DNA of 5,555 nt, taken from Candidatus Omnitrophota bacterium (lineage in GTDB: Bacteria > Omnitrophota > Omnitrophia > Omnitrophales > Abzuiibacteriaceae). Position 1 is the first letter of the stretch; each line of letters starts with the position of its first letter. The stretch spans positions 1-5,555 of the forward strand of contig JACQQN010000003.1 in the NCBI GenBank assembly GCA_016206995.1. Direction: 5' to 3'. Positions 1-5,447 of this stretch are shown one piece after another. The notes under the pieces were generated by a model that did no database searches, was not told where the DNA came from, and worked only from the letters and a program-made list of their open reading frames with translations. The position numbers and the translations under genes are program-made.

Positions 1-738
1 GTGTTTGATAGCGGGAAAAATGCTTATCAAATTGTGCAAGGAGTTGACCCGCAAAAAGATCAATCGTACGTTCTTTTCCCGCTTGACCAGAATGTTTTGT
101 CGCGCCTAGAACTTCCAGTTGGTCGGTATGCCAAGAGTGAAATTCGAGAGATCGCCCGCACACTTGATCTTGTGGTCGCAGACAAACCGGATTCCCAAGA
201 AATTTGTTTTATTCCAAGCAATCAATACGGCACTTTTCTAGAACGAGAGCTAACACTTCCTGAAAATAAGGGTATGGTCGAAGATCGTTACGGAAATGTT
301 TTAGGCCAACACAAAGGTTACTATCATTACACCATCGGCCAACGGAGCGGCCTAAATATTCCCTTCAAGCACGCACTTTATGTTGTGGATATTGTGCCAG
401 AGAAAAACCTTGTGGTGGTAGGTGGCAAGGAAGATGTTTTTGGCCAAGGTTGTCACGTTGAGAAAGTGAATTGGTTGATCCATCTGAATGGGACGCGTCA
501 CTTTCGCGCCGCAGTGAAAATCCGTTCACGCCATCAAAAAACATGGGCAGATCTGGAAATCACCTCACCCTCTTCAGTTCGCGTTCAGTTTGATGAACCC
601 CAAGAAGCTATTACGCCTGGGCAAGCGTGCGTTTTTTATGATGGCGAGCACGTTTTAGGCGGTGGTTGGATTGCAAAAAATGCAAATGGTCAACACCATT
701 CTAATCCAACCGAACCCGTGACGTTAAATCCAGTATAA
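1..738 (+). CDS. mnmA: tRNA-specific 2-thiouridylase MnmA, 3' part (5' end outside window)
   Basis: This is the C-terminal two thirds of MnmA, the cytoplasmic enzyme that activates U34 of Lys, Glu and Gln tRNAs with ATP and replaces its 2-oxygen with sulfur. Visible hallmarks are GVDPQKDQSY (fragment residues about 14-23), the DSQEICFIP block (about 64-72) and the YHYTIGQRSGL block (about 108-118). Cys69 corresponds to the second catalytic cysteine (Cys199 in E. coli). The C-terminal beta-barrel follows, ending in AITPGQACVFYDGE and LGGGWI. Family members are about 350-380 residues, so roughly 110-130 residues are missing upstream, including the PP-loop ATP site and the first catalytic Cys. 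The GTG at base 1 is therefore almost certainly an internal valine codon and not a start. No frameshift is visible, and the frame ends at TAA 736-738. A 52-bp gap separates it from rnfC; whether they are cotranscribed is unknown. The family call is very secure. Confidence 0.96.
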   Translation: MFDSGKNAYQIVQGVDPQKDQSYVLFPLDQNVLSRLELPVGRYAKSEIREIARTLDLVVADKPDSQEICFIPSNQYGTFLERELTLPENKGMVEDRYGNVLGQHKGYYHYTIGQRSGLNIPFKHALYVVDIVPEKNLVVVGGKEDVFGQGCHVEKVNWLIHLNGTRHFRAAVKIRSRHQKTWADLEITSPSSVRVQFDEPQEAITPGQACVFYDGEHVLGGGWIAKNANGQHHSNPTEPVTLNPV

Positions 739-769
739 AATATCTTTTAGAACCTCTGGCAAACAACCG

Positions 770-782
770 AAGTAATTTACTT
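770..782. repeat. Short perfect dyad in the mnmA-rnfC gap
   Basis: AAGTAA, one T, then TTACTT forms a perfect inverted repeat ending 8 bases before the rnfC ATG. It sits in an AT-rich leader that lacks any Shine-Dalgarno-like sequence. It could be a small operator or a weak hairpin that controls access to the rnfC start. At this length and base composition it could equally be chance. The 52-bp gap holds no clear sigma-70 promoter and no terminator. Confidence 0.25.
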
Positions 783-790
783 TTAAATTC

Positions 791-2116
791 ATGAAAATCT
801 TCCGCCAAGACATCCGTTTTGATGATTATAAAGATCTAAGTCTTTCCACGATTACTTTTAAACGCGCATCCCTGCCTGACGAGATCCAAGTTTATTTACA
901 ACAACATCAAGGGCACCCAGCAATTCCGGTTGTGCATCAAGGCGACCATGTCGAAGCGGGTGCGGTACTTGCTGTTGCTCAGGGAGACTTTTCCGCTCAC
1001 GTTCATTCAAGTATTTCTGGAAAGGTTTCTTTGGCCACCTCGGAATGGATACGGGTGGAATCAGACGGCTCTGAAGACAGTGGATCCTTTCTTAAAGAAG
1101 TTAAAAGCTGGCGCGATGTTTCACGGGAAGAGATTTTAAGCGGGATTTTTGATGCAGGCATTGTTGGAATGGGCGGTGAAGGTTTCCCAGCCTACTTCAA
1201 AATAAAAAATGCAGAGAAAAAGGGAAGTCTTTTGATTATCAACGGCTGCGAATCAGAGCCTTTCCTCACCTCTGACTATTTTTTAATGGTAAGCCGCGCG
1301 ACGGAAATTATTTATGGTGCGGAACTTCTTTTAAAAGCTTCGGGGAGAGAAAAATGCATCATTGCGGTTGAAGATAATAAACTCGAAGCCATCGAACTTT
1401 TACTCAGCAAAGCAAGAGCCCTTCATGTTAAGAATATGGAGGTCAAAACGCTTCCGGCGCGGTATCCCCAAGGTTCTGAGGCAGAACTCATCCGAAGTCT
1501 CTCTCGGTCAAAAGCATTGGGAGCGGGCGTTCCGCTCATTCACAATGTAGCGACCGCCTTCGCAGTTTACGAAGCAGTGCGTTATAAAAAACCATTGATT
1601 GAGCGCATGGTCACTGTGACGGGCCATTGTGTGGTAGAGCCCAAAAACCTTTGGTGTCGAATTGGAACCCCTGCTTCTCACTTGGTGCAAAATTGCAAAG
1701 GTTTTTTGCGGGATCCAATCCGAGTAATTTTTGGCGGCCCCATGTCAGGCCTTGCCATTACCAATCTTGATACGCCAATCATCAAAGCAACGCGAGGGAT
1801 TGTAGCGCTCGCCCCAGAGTTTTCAGGGGAAGGTGAAGAAAAACCTTGTACTCGTTGCGGGTTGTGTCTGAATGTCTGTCCTGAAGAACTTTCTCCCGAG
1901 TTGTTGATTCGTGTAATTCAAAAGGAAAATGGCGCGCTCGCTAAAGAGTTTCGTTTAAGTTCGTGCACCGAATGTGGAAACTGCACGTTTATTTGCCCTT
2001 CAAAAATTCCAATTCAGAAAATTTTAAAGATTGGGAAAACAAATTTGCTTCACGAATCTTTCCCCCAATCATTTCAGGCGCCAGTTGATGGTATAAGCCA
2101 GGTGGTTTTAGGATGA
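791..2116 (+). CDS. rnfC: Electron transport complex subunit RnfC (NADH-binding, two 4Fe-4S motifs)
   Basis: RnfC is the membrane-associated cytoplasmic subunit of Rnf that exchanges electrons with NAD(H), using a flavin site and two 4Fe-4S clusters. The 441 residues match the usual core length without the long C-terminal extension of some proteobacterial RnfC. The N-terminal barrel/sandwich region (HPAIPVVHQGDHVEAG then HVHSSISG, about 40-80) is followed by the glycine-rich GMGGEGFP motif (126-133). NGCESEPFLTSDY comes next, then RYPQGSEAELI, HNVATAFAVYEAV and FGGPMSG. Two ferredoxin-like motifs close the protein: Cys353/356/359/363 and Cys392/395/398/402, both CxxCxxCxxxCP. All are intact, so this subunit should still be redox active. 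The GGxH seen near the N-terminus of typical RnfC is not obvious here. The ATG at 791 fits the family N-terminus, but no Shine-Dalgarno precedes it. Its stop overlaps the rnfD start (ATGA at 2113-2116). The family call is secure; the partner complex is unusual. Confidence 0.95.
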   Translation: MKIFRQDIRFDDYKDLSLSTITFKRASLPDEIQVYLQQHQGHPAIPVVHQGDHVEAGAVLAVAQGDFSAHVHSSISGKVSLATSEWIRVESDGSEDSGSFLKEVKSWRDVSREEILSGIFDAGIVGMGGEGFPAYFKIKNAEKKGSLLIINGCESEPFLTSDYFLMVSRATEIIYGAELLLKASGREKCIIAVEDNKLEAIELLLSKARALHVKNMEVKTLPARYPQGSEAELIRSLSRSKALGAGVPLIHNVATAFAVYEAVRYKKPLIERMVTVTGHCVVEPKNLWCRIGTPASHLVQNCKGFLRDPIRVIFGGPMSGLAITNLDTPIIKATRGIVALAPEFSGEGEEKPCTRCGLCLNVCPEELSPELLIRVIQKENGALAKEFRLSSCTECGNCTFICPSKIPIQKILKIGKTNLLHESFPQSFQAPVDGISQVVLG

Positions 2117-2982
2117 AACTGAAGAAAACATTTTCGCCGGCTGCACCGCCCCATTGGAGGGCTCACCATTCGAGCGAAATGAGGTTTTGGCTTTTTTCGC
2201 TAGCATTACTTCCTCTTTTAGTAGTGAATCTTATTTTTCATTTTACAGAAATGCTTCGCCTCATCTTTTTTTCAATTGCTTCCGGTTTTTTCTTTGATTA
2301 CGTGTCATTTTTATTAGGCTTCCAAAGATTTCGTTTTGACACACACACGCTTTTAACCAGTTTTCTTTTTTCATTTTTAATTCCGTTTGGAACACCCTTC
2401 TGGGCAATAGTAGCAGCGGTTTTTCTCGCAGTGTTTGTTGCGAAGAATTGTTTTGGCGGGTGGGGCAACTTCATTTTCCAGCCCGTTTTTCTCGCCCGTG
2501 CAAGTCTTTTTATTTTTCTTCCAGAAAGCGTCGAATCCTTTCGCGAGTTTGAAGCAATTTCGAATTCCTTTTTTCATGGTTTTTTTGAGCCACATACTGT
2601 TATCGCTGCTAATGTGAGCGCGCTCGCTGTACTTTTGGGAGGAATTTTTCTGATCGAACGGCGGCTTGTTTCATGGAAAGTACCCTGTTTTTTTCTTTTG
2701 TCACTTTGTGGTTTATCCTATGTAATGGGTCAGAATGTGGCTGGAATAGTTCTTAGAGGTGAAATTCTAATCGCCGCGTTTTTTATCGTTACGGATGCAG
2801 CATCACCGATACATTCGTTTGGGAAAATATTGTCATCCATTGGAACTGCCGTTTTAATTGTGTTTATGAATCACTCGCTCACGACAGTCGAAGCGGTGAC
2901 TTACGGAGTCTTGATGATGAATGGCGTGACGCCTCTTATTGATCGTTATTTGCCGAACCGGTTTGTTTGGGTGAAGAAATGA
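2113..2982 (+). CDS. rnfD: RnfD/NqrB-family membrane subunit lacking the covalent FMN motif
   Basis: This is a polytopic inner-membrane protein of the RnfD/NqrB family, which normally carries a covalent FMN on a threonine in an [ST]GAT-like motif. Family landmarks are FGGWGNFIFQP at residues 114-124 (the FGGxGxNxFNP signature with Asn-Pro changed to Gln-Pro), SALAVLLGG at 169-177, AFFIVTDAASP, and the C-terminal VLMMNGVTPLIDRYLP. Hydrophobic segments run from about residue 24 to 285. Only about 30 residues (138-168) lie between the helix after the FGG signature and SALAVLLGG. In E. coli RsxD this interval is far longer and contains DGISQATPL with the flavinylated Thr. Here the loop has one Thr (162) and no [ST]xAT motif, and the protein is shorter (289 residues) than the usual 310-350. 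A good Shine-Dalgarno (AGGTGG, 2100-2105) lies 7 bases before the ATG, which overlaps the rnfC stop. Family assignment is strong. Loss of flavinylation is read from the missing motif. Confidence 0.88.
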   Translation: MKLKKTFSPAAPPHWRAHHSSEMRFWLFSLALLPLLVVNLIFHFTEMLRLIFFSIASGFFFDYVSFLLGFQRFRFDTHTLLTSFLFSFLIPFGTPFWAIVAAVFLAVFVAKNCFGGWGNFIFQPVFLARASLFIFLPESVESFREFEAISNSFFHGFFEPHTVIAANVSALAVLLGGIFLIERRLVSWKVPCFFLLSLCGLSYVMGQNVAGIVLRGEILIAAFFIVTDAASPIHSFGKILSSIGTAVLIVFMNHSLTTVEAVTYGVLMMNGVTPLIDRYLPNRFVWVKK

Positions 2983-3071
2983 ATGGGCGGAAGTTGAGGA
3001 AAATTGTCCGAAGCACATTTATTTTACTTGCCACTTTGCTTTTTAGTTATGCAATCTTGAGTTATTTCTAG
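2979..3071 (+). CDS. 30-aa single-TM microprotein ORF in the rnfG position
   Basis: This small ORF starts at an ATG that overlaps the rnfD stop (ATGA, 2979-2982) and ends at TAG 3069-3071. It begins MNGRKLRKIVRS, a basic N-terminus, followed by about 18 almost entirely hydrophobic residues up to the stop. That is the layout of an N-in single membrane anchor. It occupies the place where rnfG lies in rnfCDGEA operons, and RnfG also begins with a short basic stretch and one TM helix before its periplasmic FMN domain. It may be a severely truncated RnfG reduced to its anchor, or an unrelated single-TM subunit. The start/stop overlap and the charge pattern support translation. The small size and weak Shine-Dalgarno (GAAG just upstream) argue for caution. 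The next 32 bases before rnfE show no continuation of an FMN domain. Confidence 0.5.
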   Translation: MNGRKLRKIVRSTFILLATLLFSYAILSYF

Positions 3072-3092
3072 TTTGCAAAGCCATGGTGTGTT

Positions 3093-3098
3093 AGAGGA
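3093..3098 (+). promoter_or_regulatory. Shine-Dalgarno site that selects the rnfE-like start
   Basis: AGAGGA lies 5 bases before ATG 3104 but only 2 bases before the in-frame GTG at 3101. The spacing favours ATG 3104 as the start. Having its own good ribosome site suggests that the rnfE-like gene is loaded independently of the preceding small ORF. Confidence 0.6.
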
Positions 3099-3103
3099 AT
3101 GTG

Positions 3104-3595
3104 ATGAATCATCATAAAGCCAACGGGAAGTTAGAATGGGCGGCGATCGCAGCGCTCTCATTTTTGTTTGTGGATCATATGCCTAGCGTAGGAGCAATCT
3201 ATTTCGGCATTGCAACATTTCTTATTTTTCTTATTTCTGATTTGGTGCGAAACTTAGTGAAACGTTTTTTGATTTCGGCGTTTGAAATTCCATTCTTAAT
3301 CATTGTGGCTGTGACACTTTTTCAGATTGTGAATCTCTCCAGCTCTTTTTCAGGCATGGAAGGCAATTATATTTTTCTGATTCCAGTGGTTTTGCTTCCA
3401 CTTTCATCAAAGAAGTTTTCAGAGCGTATCGAGACAGGAATTTATTTTCTTATCTTCCTTCTTTTAATGATCGCTATCAAGAGTTTGTTTAAAGGAGCTT
3501 ATGCAGCGCTTTACCCAATTGTTTTATTGATAGCGGCACTCGGTTTTACAATTTTAGCTTCTTCACGATTTGTTCAAAAGAAACGATCACCATGA
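3104..3595 (+). CDS. rnfE: RnfE/NqrD-like membrane subunit with no cysteines
   Basis: This is a polytopic membrane protein of 163 residues with about six hydrophobic segments (roughly 12-33, 29-47, 60-80, 90-105, 114-133 and 136-156). The stretch FGIATFLIFLISDLVRNLVK, followed within a few residues by FEIPFLIIVAVTLFQIVNL, resembles RnfE/NqrD (LGMGLATT, SNxLVSLxRxFxP, IRIPxFIxIIATFVTxVDL). Position between the rnfG slot and an RnfA-like gene agrees. In the family, RnfE and RnfA each give two Cys (in LGLCP- and TNC-type motifs) to a [2Fe-2S] cluster inside the membrane. Here the first region reads ALSFLF and the second IPVVLLPLSS, and there is no Cys anywhere in the protein. It is also shorter than typical RnfE (about 195-230). 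The start was chosen by Shine-Dalgarno spacing, with GTG 3101 as the alternative. The stop overlaps the next start (ATGA, 3592-3595). Homology is moderately secure because it is divergent. Confidence 0.75.
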   Translation: MNHHKANGKLEWAAIAALSFLFVDHMPSVGAIYFGIATFLIFLISDLVRNLVKRFLISAFEIPFLIIVAVTLFQIVNLSSSFSGMEGNYIFLIPVVLLPLSSKKFSERIETGIYFLIFLLLMIAIKSLFKGAYAALYPIVLLIAALGFTILASSRFVQKKRSP

Positions 3596-4155
3596 CCCGT
3601 TGGTTTTTTATCTTGATCATACTTTCGTTAGCACAGGTTGCGTTTTATCATATTTCTATTCAATCCTTCCTGAGAATAGCTCCACGACTTTGGCTTGCGA
3701 TGGTTACCGGCTTACTCGCTTCCGGATTCGTCTGGCGAGTATTTTTAGAAATTGGGATGGAACGTTGGCTAGCCGTTATCATTCCGTTTTTGGCTTACGT
3801 TTTGGGAGAGTTTTTCCCCTTTGCGTTTGATTACCCAAAAGATGAGATCGGTAGGAAACATCGATCAACTCCTTCATTGATCAGTTTTTCAGTGGTTTTT
3901 ATTTCAATTGCTTGGTTCAGTGATGCATTATCCGCTTCTTTTTCTGAAGCTTATACCAAAACAATTTTATTGATCTCGGCGAGTATTCTTTTGACAATTT
4001 TGCTTGTCGGAACCCAGGAGCGACTTTTTTTATTGAATGTTCCAAAACAATTGGAAGGTTTTCCTATCTTGCTCATTGTCACAGCGTTGCTATGGATCAG
4101 TTTTTACGGGTTTGTTCTTATGTTTGACGCCGGCGGGTTTTTAATTCATTTTTAG
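3592..4155 (+). CDS. rnfA: RnfA/NqrE-like membrane subunit with no cysteines
   Basis: This 187-residue polytopic membrane protein is close to the usual RnfA length (about 190). The C-terminal part is the most recognisable: a helix ending in LLVGTQERL, then NVPKQLEGFPILLIVTALL and FYGF. This parallels RnfA's ...RERL, VPxxFxGxxIxLITAGLMxLAFMGF. The N-terminus (MTRWFFILIILSL) and the FLEIGMERWLAVIIPFLAYVLGE region (about 51-73) also fit RnfA (PLGLEYLRTIxFILVIAALVQFVE). The RnfA cluster ligand in LGxCPFL appears replaced by Gln24 in ISIQSFL. The second ligand region (PLITTNC) corresponds roughly to TPSLISFS, again without Cys. The whole protein is Cys-free. It begins inside the rnfE-like stop codon, so translation is probably coupled. 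No rnfB follows: 71 bases later pilT begins. Family assignment is moderate to good. Its function without the cluster is unknown. Confidence 0.78.
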   Translation: MTRWFFILIILSLAQVAFYHISIQSFLRIAPRLWLAMVTGLLASGFVWRVFLEIGMERWLAVIIPFLAYVLGEFFPFAFDYPKDEIGRKHRSTPSLISFSVVFISIAWFSDALSASFSEAYTKTILLISASILLTILLVGTQERLFLLNVPKQLEGFPILLIVTALLWISFYGFVLMFDAGGFLIHF

Positions 4156-4226
4156 GTGATTTTATTGAAGATTTTTTGATTTAGGCCGTTATGGTAATGT
4201 TGTAAAGACCTCTTTTGAGAATAGAG

Positions 4227-5330
4227 ATGAACATACGAGAAATTATCCAACAAGCATATAACAAAGGTGCATCCGATATTCATTTGGAAGTCGGACGTCC
4301 CGTGACGTTTCGTATTCACGGAGAACTTGTATCCATTGATCAAAAGCCACTTTCTCCAGAACAAACAGAAGCGTACATGCGGGAAATCACAGATGATTCC
4401 CACAGGCAGAAAATTGATCGAGTTGGCGGTGTTGATTTTGGTTTCGCTTATGAGACGGTAGCGCGGCTTCGCGTTTCAGCATTTCGTCAAAAAGGCGCTT
4501 ATGGTTTGGTTCTCAGAATTCTCCCGTCCAAGTTTTTTGATTTTCAGACAATCGGTCTTTCAGATAAAGTGGTTGAACTTTTGAATGCACCGCGAGGCTT
4601 GATTCTTGTGACAGGGCCGACTGGAAGCGGTAAATCAACGACGCTTGCAACCATGATCGATTACATCAACACCAATCACCCCGTTCACATCATCACCGTT
4701 GAAGACCCCATCGAATACGCGCACGACCATAAGAAAGGTATTGTGATCCAGCGCGAAGTTGGGGCAGACGTGCCGTCATTTTCTGAAGCGGTGATCAAAT
4801 CCCTTCGCCAAGATCCAGACGTCATTCTGATTGGTGAAATGCGAGACCTTGCGACGATGGAAGCAGCAATTACGGCTGCCGAAACAGGACACCTCGTTTT
4901 TGGAACGCTTCATACAACCGGCGCAGCCAGGACAGTTGACCGCATCATCGACGTTTTCCCGTCCCATCAACAAGCGCAAATCCGAACACAACTCTCTGTT
5001 ACGTTGGTTGCCGTAATTTCACAAGTGTTAGTTCCTCGGATTGACCAGCAAGGCCGCGTGGCAGCATTCGAAGTTATGATTCAAACGCCCGCCATCTCTA
5101 ACCTAATTCGAGAAGGTAAAACCTTTCAGATTTTTTCTGAGCTCCAAACCGGGGTGAAGCATGGAATGCGTACGCTCGACAGCCACTTGCTCGAGTTATA
5201 TGCCAAAGGAATTATCAGTTATGATGCAGCCCTGGAAGTGGCTTATGACGTCAACCAGTTTACGCAACAGGCCTCCAAAGCGACTTTAACTGGACATGCA
5301 GGGGCTACCTTGTCACACAAAAAGCGGTAA
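4227..5330 (+). CDS. pilT: Type IV pilus retraction ATPase PilT
   Basis: PilT is the cytoplasmic hexameric ATPase that drives pilus retraction for twitching and surface movement. The N-terminal domain opens with ASDIHLEVGRPVTFRIHGEL. The RecA-like domain shows Walker A GPTGSGKST (130-138, Lys136), the Asp box ITVEDPIEY, Walker B DPDVILIGEMRD with Glu204, and the His box TGHLVFGTLHTT with His222 and His229. These numbers equal those of P. aeruginosa PilT, which supports ATG 4227 as the start. An in-frame TTG at 4215 would add four residues and has a poorer ribosome site; GAGA lies 6 bases before the ATG. The C-terminal retraction-type motif is AISNLIRE (289-296), with Ser where the consensus AIRNLIRE has Arg. 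GMRTLDSHLLEL follows. Length is 367 residues, slightly longer than the usual 340-350 because of a polar tail. PilT fits better than PilU or PilB. It stands alone here, with no other pilus gene in the window. Confidence 0.96.
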   Translation: MNIREIIQQAYNKGASDIHLEVGRPVTFRIHGELVSIDQKPLSPEQTEAYMREITDDSHRQKIDRVGGVDFGFAYETVARLRVSAFRQKGAYGLVLRILPSKFFDFQTIGLSDKVVELLNAPRGLILVTGPTGSGKSTTLATMIDYINTNHPVHIITVEDPIEYAHDHKKGIVIQREVGADVPSFSEAVIKSLRQDPDVILIGEMRDLATMEAAITAAETGHLVFGTLHTTGAARTVDRIIDVFPSHQQAQIRTQLSVTLVAVISQVLVPRIDQQGRVAAFEVMIQTPAISNLIREGKTFQIFSELQTGVKHGMRTLDSHLLELYAKGIISYDAALEVAYDVNQFTQQASKATLTGHAGATLSHKKR

Positions 5331-5350
5331 GAGTGCTCATAAAATAATAC

Positions 5351-5379
5351 TTGCAATGCATTTTGAAAATTTGTACACT
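5351..5379 (+). promoter_or_regulatory. Sigma-70-type promoter candidate downstream of pilT
   Basis: A -35-like TTGCAA (5351-5356) and a -10-like TACACT (5374-5379) are separated by exactly 17 bases. Each matches 4 of 6 consensus positions. The spacer is AT-rich and the sequence just after the -10 is C-rich (ACCCCCG). It faces away from pilT, toward the two hairpins at 5397-5447, so it would drive a transcript leaving the window. It was identified by eye only. Confidence 0.42.
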
Positions 5380-5396
5380 ACCCCCGTTTGTTGAAG

Positions 5397-5447
5397 TGAC
5401 CTTGTGGTTGGGAGGTCAGAAGTCCCCGAAAATAAAGTGAGGGACTT
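5397..5447 (+). ncRNA. Tandem hairpins: possible structured leader or small RNA
   Basis: Two perfect stems lie one base apart. TGACCT (5397-5402) pairs with AGGTCA (5413-5418) across a 10-base loop. AAGTCCC (5420-5426) pairs with GGGACTT (5441-5447) across a 14-base loop. They begin 17 bases after the -10-like box, as a 5' leader or the start of an RNA gene would. Neither is followed by a T-run, so they are not intrinsic terminators. I do not recognise a known RNA family here. Confidence 0.35.

Noticed and set aside
1..3. GTG at base 1 as the true start of a 245-aa protein
   Set aside because: The frame begins in the middle of the MnmA fold and lacks the PP-loop and the first catalytic Cys, so the window edge simply cuts the gene.
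1508..1690. Minus-strand and alternate-frame ORFs inside rnfC, rnfD and pilT (for example 1508-1690, 2377-2595, 4776-4991)
   Set aside because: They lie wholly inside well-supported genes, have no recognisable domains or ribosome sites, and are out-of-frame shadows.
2113..4155. Frameshift or sequencing error as the cause of the missing FMN and Cys motifs
   Set aside because: All frames are continuous, family landmarks occur on both sides of each missing site, and gene overlaps are precise, so no indel explains the losses.
4215..4226. TTG 4215 as the pilT start
   Set aside because: ATG 4227 has better ribosome-site spacing and puts Lys136, Glu204 and His229 at the canonical PilT numbers.
4156..4226. 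pilT promoter or an rnf terminator in the 71-bp gap
   Set aside because: TTGAAG and TATGGT/TAATGT boxes do not fall at acceptable spacing. The AGGCC/GACCT pairing (4183-4187 with 4207-4211) has a mismatch and a 19-base loop, too weak for an intrinsic terminator.
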